Assembly: GCA_002691145.1 (NCBI GenBank)
Contig: NZHE01000023.1
Location: forward strand, 1-64,000
Reading direction: 5' to 3'
Origin: Rickettsiales bacterium
Lineage (GTDB): Bacteria; Pseudomonadota; Alphaproteobacteria; Methylaequorales; Methylaequoraceae
Length of the DNA: 64,000 nucleotides
Position numbers and translations under genes: made by a program. The notes beneath the pieces are model-generated. The model had not been told where the DNA came from, ran no database searches, and worked only from the letters and a program-made list of their open reading frames with translations. Below, one piece after another: positions 51,727-61,012 of this stretch; the first letter of the stretch is position 1; every line of letters begins with the position of its first letter.

Positions 51727-54489
51727 TTAAACATTAATTTTGCTAATTTTTGCAGCGCAGTATTTTAATTCTGGTATTTTTCCATCTGGATCAAGAGCTT
51801 GATTTGTAAGTAAGTTCACTGGTGCCTTTTCAAAACAAAATGGCATAAACACTAAACCATCGGGAATCATTCTATCTTTACGAACTTTAACAGTTATTTT
51901 ACCTCTTCTGGTTTGCAACTCAATCGTATCATTTTGTGTAAGATTATTATTTTTCATATCGTTCTTTGAAATGTGAACATATGGTTCGGGCTCAATAGAA
52001 TTTAAGATTTTCGCCCTCATTGTCATAGAACCTGTGTGCCAATGTTCTAAGAGTCTCCCAGTTGTAAGTACAAAAGGAAAATCTTTATCAGGTTTTTCAT
52101 CAGGATCGATAAGTTTAGCTGGGACCAATCTACCTTTTTTATTATTTGTAGGAAAACCTTCTCCAAAAATAACTTCATTACCTGGTTTGTCTTCAGCATC
52201 ACAAGGATATGTAACAGCACCTTCTTTAACTAATCTTTCCCATGAAATATTCTTAATTGATTCCATACAATTTCTTAGTTCATCGTAAATCTCATCTGGA
52301 CCAGAATAACTCCATCCCAAGTCAAATCTTTTTGCTAATTCTTGAATAATCCACCAATCTTGTTTGGCTTCACCTGGAGGGTTTACAGCCTTTCTTGCAA
52401 GTTGAACTCTTCGATCAGTATTGGTAAAAGTACCGGTTTTTTCGGGAAATGCTGATGCTGGAAGTACAATGTCTGCTAGGTAAGCTGTTTCGGTTAAAAA
52501 AATATCTTGTACTATCAAGGTATCTAATCTAGACAAAGCTTCTCTTGCATGATTGGCATTAGGGTCAGACATAGCAGGGTTTTCACCCATAACATAAAGA
52601 CCTTTTATTTTCCTCTCATAAATAGACTCCATAATTTCAACAACAGTCAAACCAGGATTTGGATCAAGTTTTGTTTCCCAATATTGTTCAAAAAACTTTA
52701 CATTATTGGCATCTGAAATTGGCAGATAATCAGGAAAAACCATAGGAATGAGCCCCACATCAGAAGCACCCTGTACATTATTCTGCCCTCTTAAAGGATG
52801 GAGTCCAGTTCCTGGTCTACCAACATTCCCTGTAATCAAAGCAAGAGAAATTAAACACCTAGAATTATCAGTGCCGTGAATATGTTGGGATATACCCATT
52901 CCCCAAAAAATCATAGCTGATTTTGCGTTTGCAAATAATCTTGCAGTTTCTCTTATTTCTTCTGCCGGTATATTACATATCTTTTCCATTTCCTCTGGTG
53001 TAAAATCTTTTACATGCTCTTTTAATTCAAGGTATCCTTCAGTAAACTTTTCTATATATTGTCTATCAGCCAAACCCTCTTCAATAATAACATTGATCAT
53101 CCCGTTTAAAAGAGATACATCAGTTCCAGGTTTAAAATGAAGATTTTTTTCAGCAAGTTTCGATAGTTCTTGCTCTCTTGGATCAGCAATGACAAGTTTT
53201 AAGCCTTTTTTTACTGCATTTTTTATATACGTTGCAGCAACTGGATGATTTTGAGATGGTCTAGCTCCAATTATAATTGCTACCTCGGCATTTTTAATTT
53301 CAGAAACTGGTGCGGTAACAGCTCCAGTGCCAATGGCTTCCATAAGTGCAGCAACAGAAGATGCATGGCACATTCTTGTGCAATGATCAACATTATTATT
53401 ATTAAAACCTGTCCTGACTAGCTTTTGAAATAAATAAGCTTCTTCATTAGAACCTTTTGCACAACCTAGTCCTGCCAAAGCTTTACCTGGACTATTATCT
53501 CTTATATTTTTTAATCTCGAAGCTGCTAAATTTAATGCTTCTTCCCACGAGGCTTCCCTAAAGTGAGAGGATGGATCCAATGGATTTATCTTTTCATTAG
53601 CAATCTTTTTTGCACCTTTTTTTCTAATCAAAGGTTTAGTAATTCTCTCTGGGTTATGAATGTAGTCAAAACCAAATCTACCTTTTACACAAAGTCTATT
53701 ATTATTAGCAGGGCCATCTCTTCCAACTGCTGATACAATTTTGTCATCTTTTATTTGATATGTAAGCTGACACCCTACTCCACAATATGGACAAAGAGAG
53801 TCAACTTCTCTATCAGGCTTTCCTTTATGTTTTCCATTTTCGTCTAACAAATTAGCTTCCATTAAGGCTCCTGTTGGACAAGCTTGTACGCATTCGCCAC
53901 AACTTACACATGTAGAATCCCCCATAGGATCATCAAAATCAAAAATTATTTTAGAAGTATGACCTCTTTGTCCCATTCCGATCACATCATTAACTTGTAC
54001 TTCTCTGCAAGCTCTTACACATAGATTGCAATGTATGCATGCGTCTAGATTTACTGACATGGCATTATTTGAATTGTCAGCAATGGGAGTGTCTGATGCA
54101 ATTTTTTTATCGAAACGACTTCCGTCCACTTTTGTTTTTTTTGCCATGTTCCAAAAGTGAGAATTTGGATCATGTGAATTTCTTTTTTCAGGTTGATCGG
54201 TTACTAAAAGTTCAATAACCATCTCTCTAGATTTTGTAGAACGTTCGTCAAGAGTAGTGACTTTCATTCCCTCAGCGGGTTTTCTTATACAAGAGGCAGC
54301 TAAAACTCTTTCTCCCTCAATATTGACCATACAAGCTCTACAATTTCCGTCTGCCCTGTAACCCGGTTTATCTGCATAGCATAGATGAGGTAAGGTTGTA
54401 CCATATCTTTTTGCAACCTGCCATATAGTCTCATTTCCAGAAGCTTCTACTTCCAAATTATCAATAAAAAATTTAGTAACTTTTTTCAT
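51727..54489 (-). CDS. fdsA: NAD-dependent formate dehydrogenase, alpha (catalytic) subunit
   Basis: 920 residues. In order: an N-terminal plant-type [2Fe-2S] domain (LPHLCYADKPGYRADGNCRACM), a His-rich cluster region, two [4Fe-4S] sets (CIHCNLCVRACREVQ and CVSCGECVQACPTGAL), then a molybdopterin domain with its own cluster (CPYCGVGCQLTYQ) and HCTRMCHASSVAAL, where the metal ligand is Cys rather than selenocysteine. GRLLEHWHTGSMTMRA is in the C-terminal domain. It oxidises formate to CO2 and passes electrons to the beta subunit. It is one base from it and convergent with the transporter (adjacent stops). Confidence 0.94.
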   Translation of the reverse strand: MKKVTKFFIDNLEVEASGNETIWQVAKRYGTTLPHLCYADKPGYRADGNCRACMVNIEGERVLAASCIRKPAEGMKVTTLDERSTKSREMVIELLVTDQPEKRNSHDPNSHFWNMAKKTKVDGSRFDKKIASDTPIADNSNNAMSVNLDACIHCNLCVRACREVQVNDVIGMGQRGHTSKIIFDFDDPMGDSTCVSCGECVQACPTGALMEANLLDENGKHKGKPDREVDSLCPYCGVGCQLTYQIKDDKIVSAVGRDGPANNNRLCVKGRFGFDYIHNPERITKPLIRKKGAKKIANEKINPLDPSSHFREASWEEALNLAASRLKNIRDNSPGKALAGLGCAKGSNEEAYLFQKLVRTGFNNNNVDHCTRMCHASSVAALMEAIGTGAVTAPVSEIKNAEVAIIIGARPSQNHPVAATYIKNAVKKGLKLVIADPREQELSKLAEKNLHFKPGTDVSLLNGMINVIIEEGLADRQYIEKFTEGYLELKEHVKDFTPEEMEKICNIPAEEIRETARLFANAKSAMIFWGMGISQHIHGTDNSRCLISLALITGNVGRPGTGLHPLRGQNNVQGASDVGLIPMVFPDYLPISDANNVKFFEQYWETKLDPNPGLTVVEIMESIYERKIKGLYVMGENPAMSDPNANHAREALSRLDTLIVQDIFLTETAYLADIVLPASAFPEKTGTFTNTDRRVQLARKAVNPPGEAKQDWWIIQELAKRFDLGWSYSGPDEIYDELRNCMESIKNISWERLVKEGAVTYPCDAEDKPGNEVIFGEGFPTNNKKGRLVPAKLIDPDEKPDKDFPFVLTTGRLLEHWHTGSMTMRAKILNSIEPEPYVHISKNDMKNNNLTQNDTIELQTRRGKITVKVRKDRMIPDGLVFMPFCFEKAPVNLLTNQALDPDGKIPELKYCAAKISKINV

Positions 54490-56169
54490 TTAAATGTCGT
54501 CTGAAAAATAATTAAGTGCGCTTTTTATTGGGTTACCTGCAGCTTGACCAAGACCACAAATAGATGCATCTCTCATAATTTTGACAAGTTCTAATAACAA
54601 ATCCTTATTCCAATTATTCTTTTCTAACAATTTAACCGCCTTTTCAGTTCCAACTCTGCACGGAGTGCACTGACCACAACTTTCATCTTCAAAGAATTTG
54701 AGTAAATTCAATACTATTTTTGTTATATCATCTTTGTCGGAAAAAACAACTATTGCACCAGACCCTATAAAGCAACCATGCTCCTCTAGTGTTCCAAAAT
54801 CTAAGGGGATATCAGCTTTTGATGCCGGAAGAATACCCCCTGAAGCACCTCCAGGCAGATAACCATAAAATTTATGACCATCTTCCATTCCCCCGCAATG
54901 TTCTTTTAGAAGCTCATTCATAGTAATGCCTGCAGGTACAAGTTTTACACCCGGTTTTTTTATTCTTCCAGATACAGAAAAACTGTGTGGCCCTTTTCTA
55001 CCTCTTGTACCTTGCTTTGAAAACCAAGAGGACCCTTTTTCAAGTATATCTCTTACCCAAAAAACTGTCTCAATGTTGTGGTTTAAAGTTGGAAGCCCAA
55101 ATAGACCAACCTTTGATACAAAAGGTGGTTTATGTCGAGGCAAACCTCTTTTTCCTTCAATTGATTCAATCATAGCAGATTCTTCGCCGCAGATATAAGC
55201 TCCAGCTCCACGTCTGATGTGAACTTTGGTGTTTTTTATAATGTTATTATCATAAAGTTTCTTTAATTCTCTGAACATTTTTATTCTTATTCCTGGATAT
55301 TCATCTCTCATGTAAATATATACATCACTGGCTTCTACTGCCCAAGCTGCTATTAACATACCTTCAAAAAATCTATGCATGTCATTCTCTAGGTAAAGTT
55401 TATCCTTAAATGTTCCAGGTTCTCCTTCATCGCCATTAATTGTCATCAATCTAGGACCATTTTCCATTTTGACAAATTTCCATTTTTGTCCAGATGGAAA
55501 ACCAGCACCACCCATCCCTTTAAGACCAGAATCATTCAAAGTTTCAACAATTTTTTCAAAAGGGATTTCTCCATCATAACATTTTTCAAGAATTTTATAA
55601 CCTCCTGACTTTATGTACTCTTCATATTCAATTCCATTAACTATTTTTGGATGTAGTTCATTACTTTCAATTACCTTTGTTACTTTATCTGAAGTAATTT
55701 TTGTAACGTGTTTATGTCCCACCTCGCAGGCAGGGGCTAAATCACATAGCCCCATACACGGGGCTCTTAATATTCTCACTTTATTTTTATCAACACTCTT
55801 ATTTAGTTCATTGATTATATTCTGAGAGCCTTTTAGTTCGCATGTTAAGCTGTCGCAAACTCTAACAGTAATTTCAGGTGGAGAGTCGCAATGATCATCA
55901 ATTACATCAAAATGAGCATAAAATGTGGCAACTTCAAATGATTCAGCAAAAGGTATTTTCAAAATATGGGAAATAGCTGCTAGATGCTTTTTCCTGATGC
56001 ATCTGTATTTATCTTGTATTAGATGAAAATATTCTATTAGTAGATCTCTTTTTAATGGAAGATGAAAAATTAGTTCCTTAATTTCTGAAAGAGAATCTTC
56101 ATCAATGTCTCTACCCTTAGGGTACGGAACATTCTTTTTTTTTTTATTTAAATCAAAGTTATCTAACAT
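54490..56169 (-). CDS. fdsB: NAD-dependent formate dehydrogenase, fused gamma-beta subunit (NuoE-NuoF type)
   Basis: 559 residues joining two modules. Residues 1-155 are NuoE-like, with the [2Fe-2S] ligands in CDSLTCELKG and CMGLCDLAPAC. The rest is NuoF-like: GMGGAGFPSGQKW and NGDEGEPGTFKDK bind FMN and NAD, GAGAYICGEESAMI follows, and SCGQCTPCRVGTEK with CGLGQ holds the [4Fe-4S] cluster. In Rhodobacter and Cupriavidus these are separate fdsG and fdsB genes, so this is a fusion. It delivers electrons from formate to NAD. An uninterrupted T11 stretch near its start codes KKKK. Confidence 0.92.
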   Translation of the reverse strand: MLDNFDLNKKKKNVPYPKGRDIDEDSLSEIKELIFHLPLKRDLLIEYFHLIQDKYRCIRKKHLAAISHILKIPFAESFEVATFYAHFDVIDDHCDSPPEITVRVCDSLTCELKGSQNIINELNKSVDKNKVRILRAPCMGLCDLAPACEVGHKHVTKITSDKVTKVIESNELHPKIVNGIEYEEYIKSGGYKILEKCYDGEIPFEKIVETLNDSGLKGMGGAGFPSGQKWKFVKMENGPRLMTINGDEGEPGTFKDKLYLENDMHRFFEGMLIAAWAVEASDVYIYMRDEYPGIRIKMFRELKKLYDNNIIKNTKVHIRRGAGAYICGEESAMIESIEGKRGLPRHKPPFVSKVGLFGLPTLNHNIETVFWVRDILEKGSSWFSKQGTRGRKGPHSFSVSGRIKKPGVKLVPAGITMNELLKEHCGGMEDGHKFYGYLPGGASGGILPASKADIPLDFGTLEEHGCFIGSGAIVVFSDKDDITKIVLNLLKFFEDESCGQCTPCRVGTEKAVKLLEKNNWNKDLLLELVKIMRDASICGLGQAAGNPIKSALNYFSDDI

Positions 56170-56232
56170 ATGAACACTTTTTTTATAATATATATATGAA
56201 CTTTAATCATAATTTTAATAGCAAAAGTAAGA

Positions 56233-56736
56233 TTAATTTAAAATTTTTTGTATCATATCAAAAATATCGCCTCCTTCAAAAAGAAAACCTTTAATTCTTG
56301 CATTTTTAGCGGCCTGCAGATCCGTCTGCTTATCTCCTATAAAAAAGCATTGATTTCTTTCTAAGTTATATTTTTTTATAGCCTCATTTATCATTTCTGG
56401 ACTGGGCTTCCTTCTAGATTTAAGAATATTTTCTTTTGGCAAGTCTGTACAATAGAAAAAATCATCAATATACGCATTGTTTTTTTTAAGTTCTTGATTT
56501 ATCCACTCGTGAAGTTTATTTAGTTCTTCCTCTGTAAAATATCCTCTTTTAACCCCAGATTGATTTGTAATTACAATCACTACGTAATTAAGTTTATTAA
56601 GTAATTTAATTGTTTTTTTTATGCCTTTAATCCACCTAAAGTCTTGAATTTTATGAACATATCCCGTATCAAGATTTATAACTCCATCCCTATCTAGAAA
56701 TGCTCCTTTTTTTTTTTTAAATTTTTCTTGATTCAT
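56233..56736 (-). CDS. gmhB: D-glycero-beta-D-manno-heptose-1,7-bisphosphate 7-phosphatase (HAD)
   Basis: 167 residues. FLDRDGVINLDTGYVHKIQDFRWI is HAD motif I in the GmhB form, VVIVITNQSGVKRGYF motif II, and KPSPEMINEA and FIGDKQTDLQAAKNA motifs III and IV. It removes the 7-phosphate in LPS heptose synthesis. A histidinol-phosphatase (HisB-N) role is less likely because the zinc-loop cysteines FYCTDLPKE are only partly kept. It is divergent from dksA. Confidence 0.85.
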   Translation of the reverse strand: MNQEKFKKKKGAFLDRDGVINLDTGYVHKIQDFRWIKGIKKTIKLLNKLNYVVIVITNQSGVKRGYFTEEELNKLHEWINQELKKNNAYIDDFFYCTDLPKENILKSRRKPSPEMINEAIKKYNLERNQCFFIGDKQTDLQAAKNARIKGFLFEGGDIFDMIQKILN

Positions 56737-56800
56737 TTTTTTTCCAAATATAATTATATGCTTTATATTAATTTATTTGTAACTTTTTTTGGACAATACA

Positions 56801-57223
56801 ATGAAGTCAAAAAATTTAAAAAAATATGAGCCAAATAAAAATGAAGATTTTATGAATTCAAAGCAATTAGAATATTTTAAACAAAAACTTTTGACTTGGA
56901 AAAAAGAAGTGCTGAGGGACTCAAATATAACTCTTATGAAGTTAAAAGAAGAATCAACAAATAAACCTGATGCAACAGATAGAGCTTCTCTTGAGTCTGA
57001 TAGAACGCTAGAACTTAGAACAAGAGATAGACTCAGAAAACTTCTGTCTAAAATTGATAAAGCGCTATCAAAAATTGATGATGGAAGTTATGGATATTGC
57101 GAACAAACTCTTGAACCAATTTCTTTAGAAAGACTTAAAGCAAGGCCTATAGCTACATTATCACTTGAAGCGCAGGAGAATCACGAAAAAAGTGAGAGAA
57201 TATACAAAGAAAAAGAATATTAA
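56801..57223 (+). CDS. dksA: RNA polymerase-binding transcription factor DksA
   Basis: About 140 residues. A long N-terminal coiled-coil (EYFKQKLLTWKKEVLRDS then ELRTRDRLRKLLSKIDKALS) is followed by DGSYGYCEQTLEPISLERLKARPIATLSLEAQENHE. The single Cys (YGYC) in place of a four-Cys zinc finger is the usual alphaproteobacterial form. It works with ppGpp at the RNA polymerase secondary channel. ATG 56801 is chosen; a TTG at 56789 is possible. Confidence 0.93.
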   Translation: MKSKNLKKYEPNKNEDFMNSKQLEYFKQKLLTWKKEVLRDSNITLMKLKEESTNKPDATDRASLESDRTLELRTRDRLRKLLSKIDKALSKIDDGSYGYCEQTLEPISLERLKARPIATLSLEAQENHEKSERIYKEKEY

Positions 57224-57248
57224 ATTTTACTTTATCATTCAAAATTTT

Positions 57249-57277
57249 TTGTGTATGATAAAAAAGAACATTTATAG
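57249..57277 (+). promoter_or_regulatory. Promoter of recA
   Basis: TTGTGT (57249-57254) and TTATAG (57272-57277) are separated by 17 bases, and transcription would start near 57284, almost at the ATG. The -10 element lies inside the LexA-type box, so a bound repressor would block RNA polymerase. The -35 is weak. Confidence 0.45.
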
Positions 57278-57280
57278 AAC
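57266..57280 (+). promoter_or_regulatory. LexA operator (SOS box) of recA
   Basis: GAACATTTATAGAAC is GAAC-N7-GAAC, the reverse complement of the alphaproteobacterial LexA box GTTC-N7-GTTC. It lies 6 bases before the recA ATG and covers the likely -10 element, as expected for an SOS-repressed gene. No lexA gene is in the window. Confidence 0.8.
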
Positions 57281-57286
57281 AAATAT

Positions 57287-58318
57287 ATGGACAAATTAAA
57301 AAGTTTAGAATCTACAATTAGCCAAATTGAAAGAAATTTTGGTAAAGGTTCCGTTATGAGACTTGGGCAACAAGAACAAGTTGATATAGAAACAATCTCT
57401 ACAGGATCTCTCACTCTTGATTTAGAATTGGGTATTGGCGGTTTTCCCAAAGGAAGAATAATTGAAATTTATGGTCCTGAAAGTTCAGGGAAAACAACAC
57501 TAGCTTTGCATGCATTAGCAGAATCGCAAAAGTCTGGTGGTACATGTGCTTTTATTGACGCAGAGCACGCTTTAGACCCAATTTATGCAAAAAAATTGGG
57601 AGTAGACACAGATAATATGTTAATTTCGCAACCTGATAATGGTGAACAAGCATTGGAAATTGCTGATACACTGGTTGGTTCAAGTGCAATCGATCTTTTA
57701 GTGGTTGATTCAGTTGCAGCTCTTGTACCCAGAGCCGAAATTGAGGGTGATATGGGTGATTCTCATATGGGACTTCATGCGAGACTAATGAGCCAAGCTT
57801 TGAGAAAACTTACTGGTTCAATTTCTAGATCAAATACTTTAGTTATTTTTATCAATCAAATAAGACAAAAAATAGGAATAATGTTTGGCAATCCTGAAAC
57901 TACAACGGGGGGAAATGCTCTAAAATTTTATGCTTCTGTGAGACTTGATATTCGAAGAATTGGTGCAATTAAAGATAGAGACCAAATTATTGGTAATCAA
58001 ACAAAGGTAAAAGTTGTAAAAAATAAATTAGCTCCACCATTTAAAACGGTCGAATTTGACATTATGTATGGTGAGGGAATTTCAAAAACCGGAGAGATAC
58101 TTGATTTAGCCACAAAATCAGGTTTAATTGACAAAGCCGGCGCATGGTACTCGTATAAAAATGAAAGAATTGGACAGGGAAGAGAAAATGCTAAAATTTT
58201 TCTAAAAGAAAATAAGACAATTTCTGACGAAATTGAAAATATTTTAAGAAAAAATAATTTAGAACAAATTACAAATGAAGAAGTTAATCAGGATGATACA
58301 ACTGCTAAAGAAAAATAA
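57287..58318 (+). CDS. recA: Recombinase RecA
   Basis: 343 residues, full length. [16 protein letters not shown] is the Walker A loop, [20 protein letters not shown] the Walker B strand, and [35 protein letters not shown] the L2/DNA-binding region. It performs homologous recombination and activates SOS. The C-terminus is acidic ([10 protein letters not shown]), as usual. It is preceded by a LexA box. Confidence 0.97.
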   Translation: MDKLKSLESTISQIERNFGKGSVMRLGQQEQVDIETISTGSLTLDLELGIGGFPKGRIIEIYGPESSGKTTLALHALAESQKSGGTCAFIDAEHALDPIYAKKLGVDTDNMLISQPDNGEQALEIADTLVGSSAIDLLVVDSVAALVPRAEIEGDMGDSHMGLHARLMSQALRKLTGSISRSNTLVIFINQIRQKIGIMFGNPETTTGGNALKFYASVRLDIRRIGAIKDRDQIIGNQTKVKVVKNKLAPPFKTVEFDIMYGEGISKTGEILDLATKSGLIDKAGAWYSYKNERIGQGRENAKIFLKENKTISDEIENILRKNNLEQITNEEVNQDDTTAKEK

Positions 58319-58375
58319 CATCAAAGGATGATTGAAAATAATTATTGAATAATCTATTTTTAAATTCTTAGAATA

Positions 58376-61012
58376 ATGATTAAGTCAAAAGAAATAAGAG
58401 AAAAATTTTTGGATTTTTTTGAAAGCAATGGTCATAAAATCATTAATTCTTCTCCTCTAATTCCGGACAACGATCCATCTCTATTATTTACAAACGCAGG
58501 AATGGTTCAATTCAAAAATATTTTTACAGGAAAGGAGAAGTCAAAGTTTTTAAATGTAGTCTCTGCGCAAAAATGTATAAGGGCTGGAGGAAAACATAAT
58601 GACTTAAATAATGTTGGATATACTCCAAGACATCATACCTTTTTTGAAATGCTTGGAAATTTTTCTTTTGGTTCATACTTTAAACAGGAGGCTATTGAAT
58701 TTGCATGGAAATTTTTGACAAAAGATTGTTTGTTGAAACCAGAAAAACTTGTAGTTACTGTTTACGAAGAGGACATTGATTCTTTTAAAATCTGGAAGAA
58801 ATTATTAAGTAATAAAAACACCAAAATAATTAAAATTTCGTCATCCGATAATTTTTGGTCTATGGGTGAGAAAGGTCCTTGTGGTCCCTGTAGCGAAATA
58901 TTCTATGATAATGGAGAGAAAATTTATGGAGGTCTGCCTGGTAGTAAAGAGCAAGAAGGTGAGAGATTTGTAGAAGTGTGGAATTTAGTGTTTATGCAAT
59001 TTGAAAAGGATGGGAATAAACTAAAAGAACTTCCGAAAAAATGCGTTGACACAGGTATGGGACTCGAGAGAATTACAGCAGTGTTGAACGGTTTAACAAA
59101 TAACTTTGAGACTGATATTTTTCTTAATTTAATAAATAAAATCGAGGAATTAACGAAAATTTCCTGTAATAGTCAAAATATAGCCTCTTTTAGAATAATT
59201 TCTGATCATATGAGGTCAATTGTGTTCTTAATTTCTGAGGGTTTAATTCCTTCAAACGAGGGGAGGGGTTATGTTCTTAGAAGGATTATTAGAAGAGCGG
59301 CAAGACACATAAGCTTAATTGGCTTTGAAAAATCCATAATGTATAAATTAGTAGAATATGTTTGTTGTGAATATAATGAAATATATTTTGATCTTAAACA
59401 AAATGAGAAGTACATCATTGAAACACTTGAAAACGAGGAAAAAAAATTCTCATTGACCCTAAAAGATGGACTTAGACTTTTAAATTTTGAAATTAAAAAT
59501 CTTAAAACTAAAAACTTTCCTGAAAAAACTGCTTTTAAACTTTATGATACTTATGGTTTTCCATATGATATGACAGAAAATATTCTGAAAGAAAATAATT
59601 TAACTTTAGATATGAAAAAGTTACAGAAAATAATAAATAAACAGAAATTTATTTCAAAAAAAAGTTGGAGAGGTAGTGGTGATTTAGAAGAGGAAAATGT
59701 TTTAATAGAATTAAAAAATAAATTTGAGAAAACAAACTTTCTTGGATACGAGCACACCAATTTGAAATCAAAGTTAATAGGCATTATCAACAAAGGTTCA
59801 TTTACGGAAAGGGTATGTGATGGTGATTCGGCTTATCTCATATTTGAATCAACTCCATTTTTTGCAGAGTCTGGAGGACAAATTGGGGACTCTGGAAAAT
59901 TGTTATGTGCTTCAAATAATTCTGTTCTTTGTGAAATAAGTAAGACTATTAAAATCCAAGGAGATATATTTCTTCATGATGCAAAAAATATAAAAAAAGA
60001 ATTATACATACACAATTCTTACGAGCTTCTAATTGATAAGGAATCAAGAAATAAGATAAGAAATAATCATTCCGCTACTCATCTCTTGAATGAAAGTTTA
60101 AGAAGAATTCTAGGGGACCATATAAAGCAAAAAGGCTCGCTTGTTTCTGAATCGAAACTAAGATTTGATTATTCACACAATTCACCCCTTACACAAAAAG
60201 AAATTTTTTTAATTGAAGATTTAGTTAATTCTCAAATTAGAGAAAATCTAAAAATAAACATTAAATTCATGAAACCAAAGGATGCGATTGAATCTGGCAC
60301 ATTGGGGTTGTTTGGAGAGAAATACCCAGATCTCGCTAGAGTAGTTAACATGTCATATTCAGATAGCAAGAAAATTGATTCTTTCTCTTCGGAATTATGT
60401 GGAGGAACCCATGTAGATTTTACTGGTGAGATAGGCTACTTTAAAATTTTATCTGACACTTCAATTTCATCTGGGGTAAGAAGAATGGAGGCTATTACTG
60501 GTGAATACGCGCAAAAGTTTGTAAATCAAAAGGTTGAATTGATCAGCAATTTAGCTTTTTTAGTTAAAACTGATGAGAGAAATATATTAGAAAAAATTAA
60601 AAATCTACTTCAAGAAAATAAATCTCTTAAATCCGCAGGAGCAAAAAATAATGAAGTAAAATTAAATGAGAAGTTCCTCTCAGTTATTAATGGGATAAGT
60701 GTTTATTGCCAGGAGGTTGAAACCAATTCCAAGGAAATAAAAAAGTATGCTGACCAAGTAAAATTAAAAAATAATTCATGTGCAAGTATAATTATAAACA
60801 GGCAAGACAAAAAAATTACATTTCTAATCTCATTAACCGATGATTTAACAAAAAAACTTGACGCGCAAATAATTGCTAGAAAAGTGTCATCTATTTTGGG
60901 AGGAAAAGGTGGAGGTGGAAGAAAAGATTTAGCCCAAGGAGGAGGAATAGATGTAAGCAAGCTAAATGATGCTTTTAGTTTTTTTAAAGATCTATTTAAG
61001 GAAAATTTTTAA
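58376..61012 (+). CDS. alaS: Alanyl-tRNA synthetase
   Basis: 878 residues. Class II catalytic core KEIREKFLDFFESNGHKIINSSPLIPDNDPSLLFTNAGM, GGKHNDLNNVGYTPRHHTFFEMLGNFSFGSYF and GMGLERITAVL; editing site RNNHSATHLLNESLR and CGGTHVDFTGEIG; C-terminal GGKGGGGRKDLAQGGG domain. It charges tRNA-Ala and edits mischarged Ser/Gly. Its last 21 bases overlap icd on the opposite strand. Confidence 0.97.
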   Translation: MIKSKEIREKFLDFFESNGHKIINSSPLIPDNDPSLLFTNAGMVQFKNIFTGKEKSKFLNVVSAQKCIRAGGKHNDLNNVGYTPRHHTFFEMLGNFSFGSYFKQEAIEFAWKFLTKDCLLKPEKLVVTVYEEDIDSFKIWKKLLSNKNTKIIKISSSDNFWSMGEKGPCGPCSEIFYDNGEKIYGGLPGSKEQEGERFVEVWNLVFMQFEKDGNKLKELPKKCVDTGMGLERITAVLNGLTNNFETDIFLNLINKIEELTKISCNSQNIASFRIISDHMRSIVFLISEGLIPSNEGRGYVLRRIIRRAARHISLIGFEKSIMYKLVEYVCCEYNEIYFDLKQNEKYIIETLENEEKKFSLTLKDGLRLLNFEIKNLKTKNFPEKTAFKLYDTYGFPYDMTENILKENNLTLDMKKLQKIINKQKFISKKSWRGSGDLEEENVLIELKNKFEKTNFLGYEHTNLKSKLIGIINKGSFTERVCDGDSAYLIFESTPFFAESGGQIGDSGKLLCASNNSVLCEISKTIKIQGDIFLHDAKNIKKELYIHNSYELLIDKESRNKIRNNHSATHLLNESLRRILGDHIKQKGSLVSESKLRFDYSHNSPLTQKEIFLIEDLVNSQIRENLKINIKFMKPKDAIESGTLGLFGEKYPDLARVVNMSYSDSKKIDSFSSELCGGTHVDFTGEIGYFKILSDTSISSGVRRMEAITGEYAQKFVNQKVELISNLAFLVKTDERNILEKIKNLLQENKSLKSAGAKNNEVKLNEKFLSVINGISVYCQEVETNSKEIKKYADQVKLKNNSCASIIINRQDKKITFLISLTDDLTKKLDAQIIARKVSSILGGKGGGGRKDLAQGGGIDVSKLNDAFSFFKDLFKENF

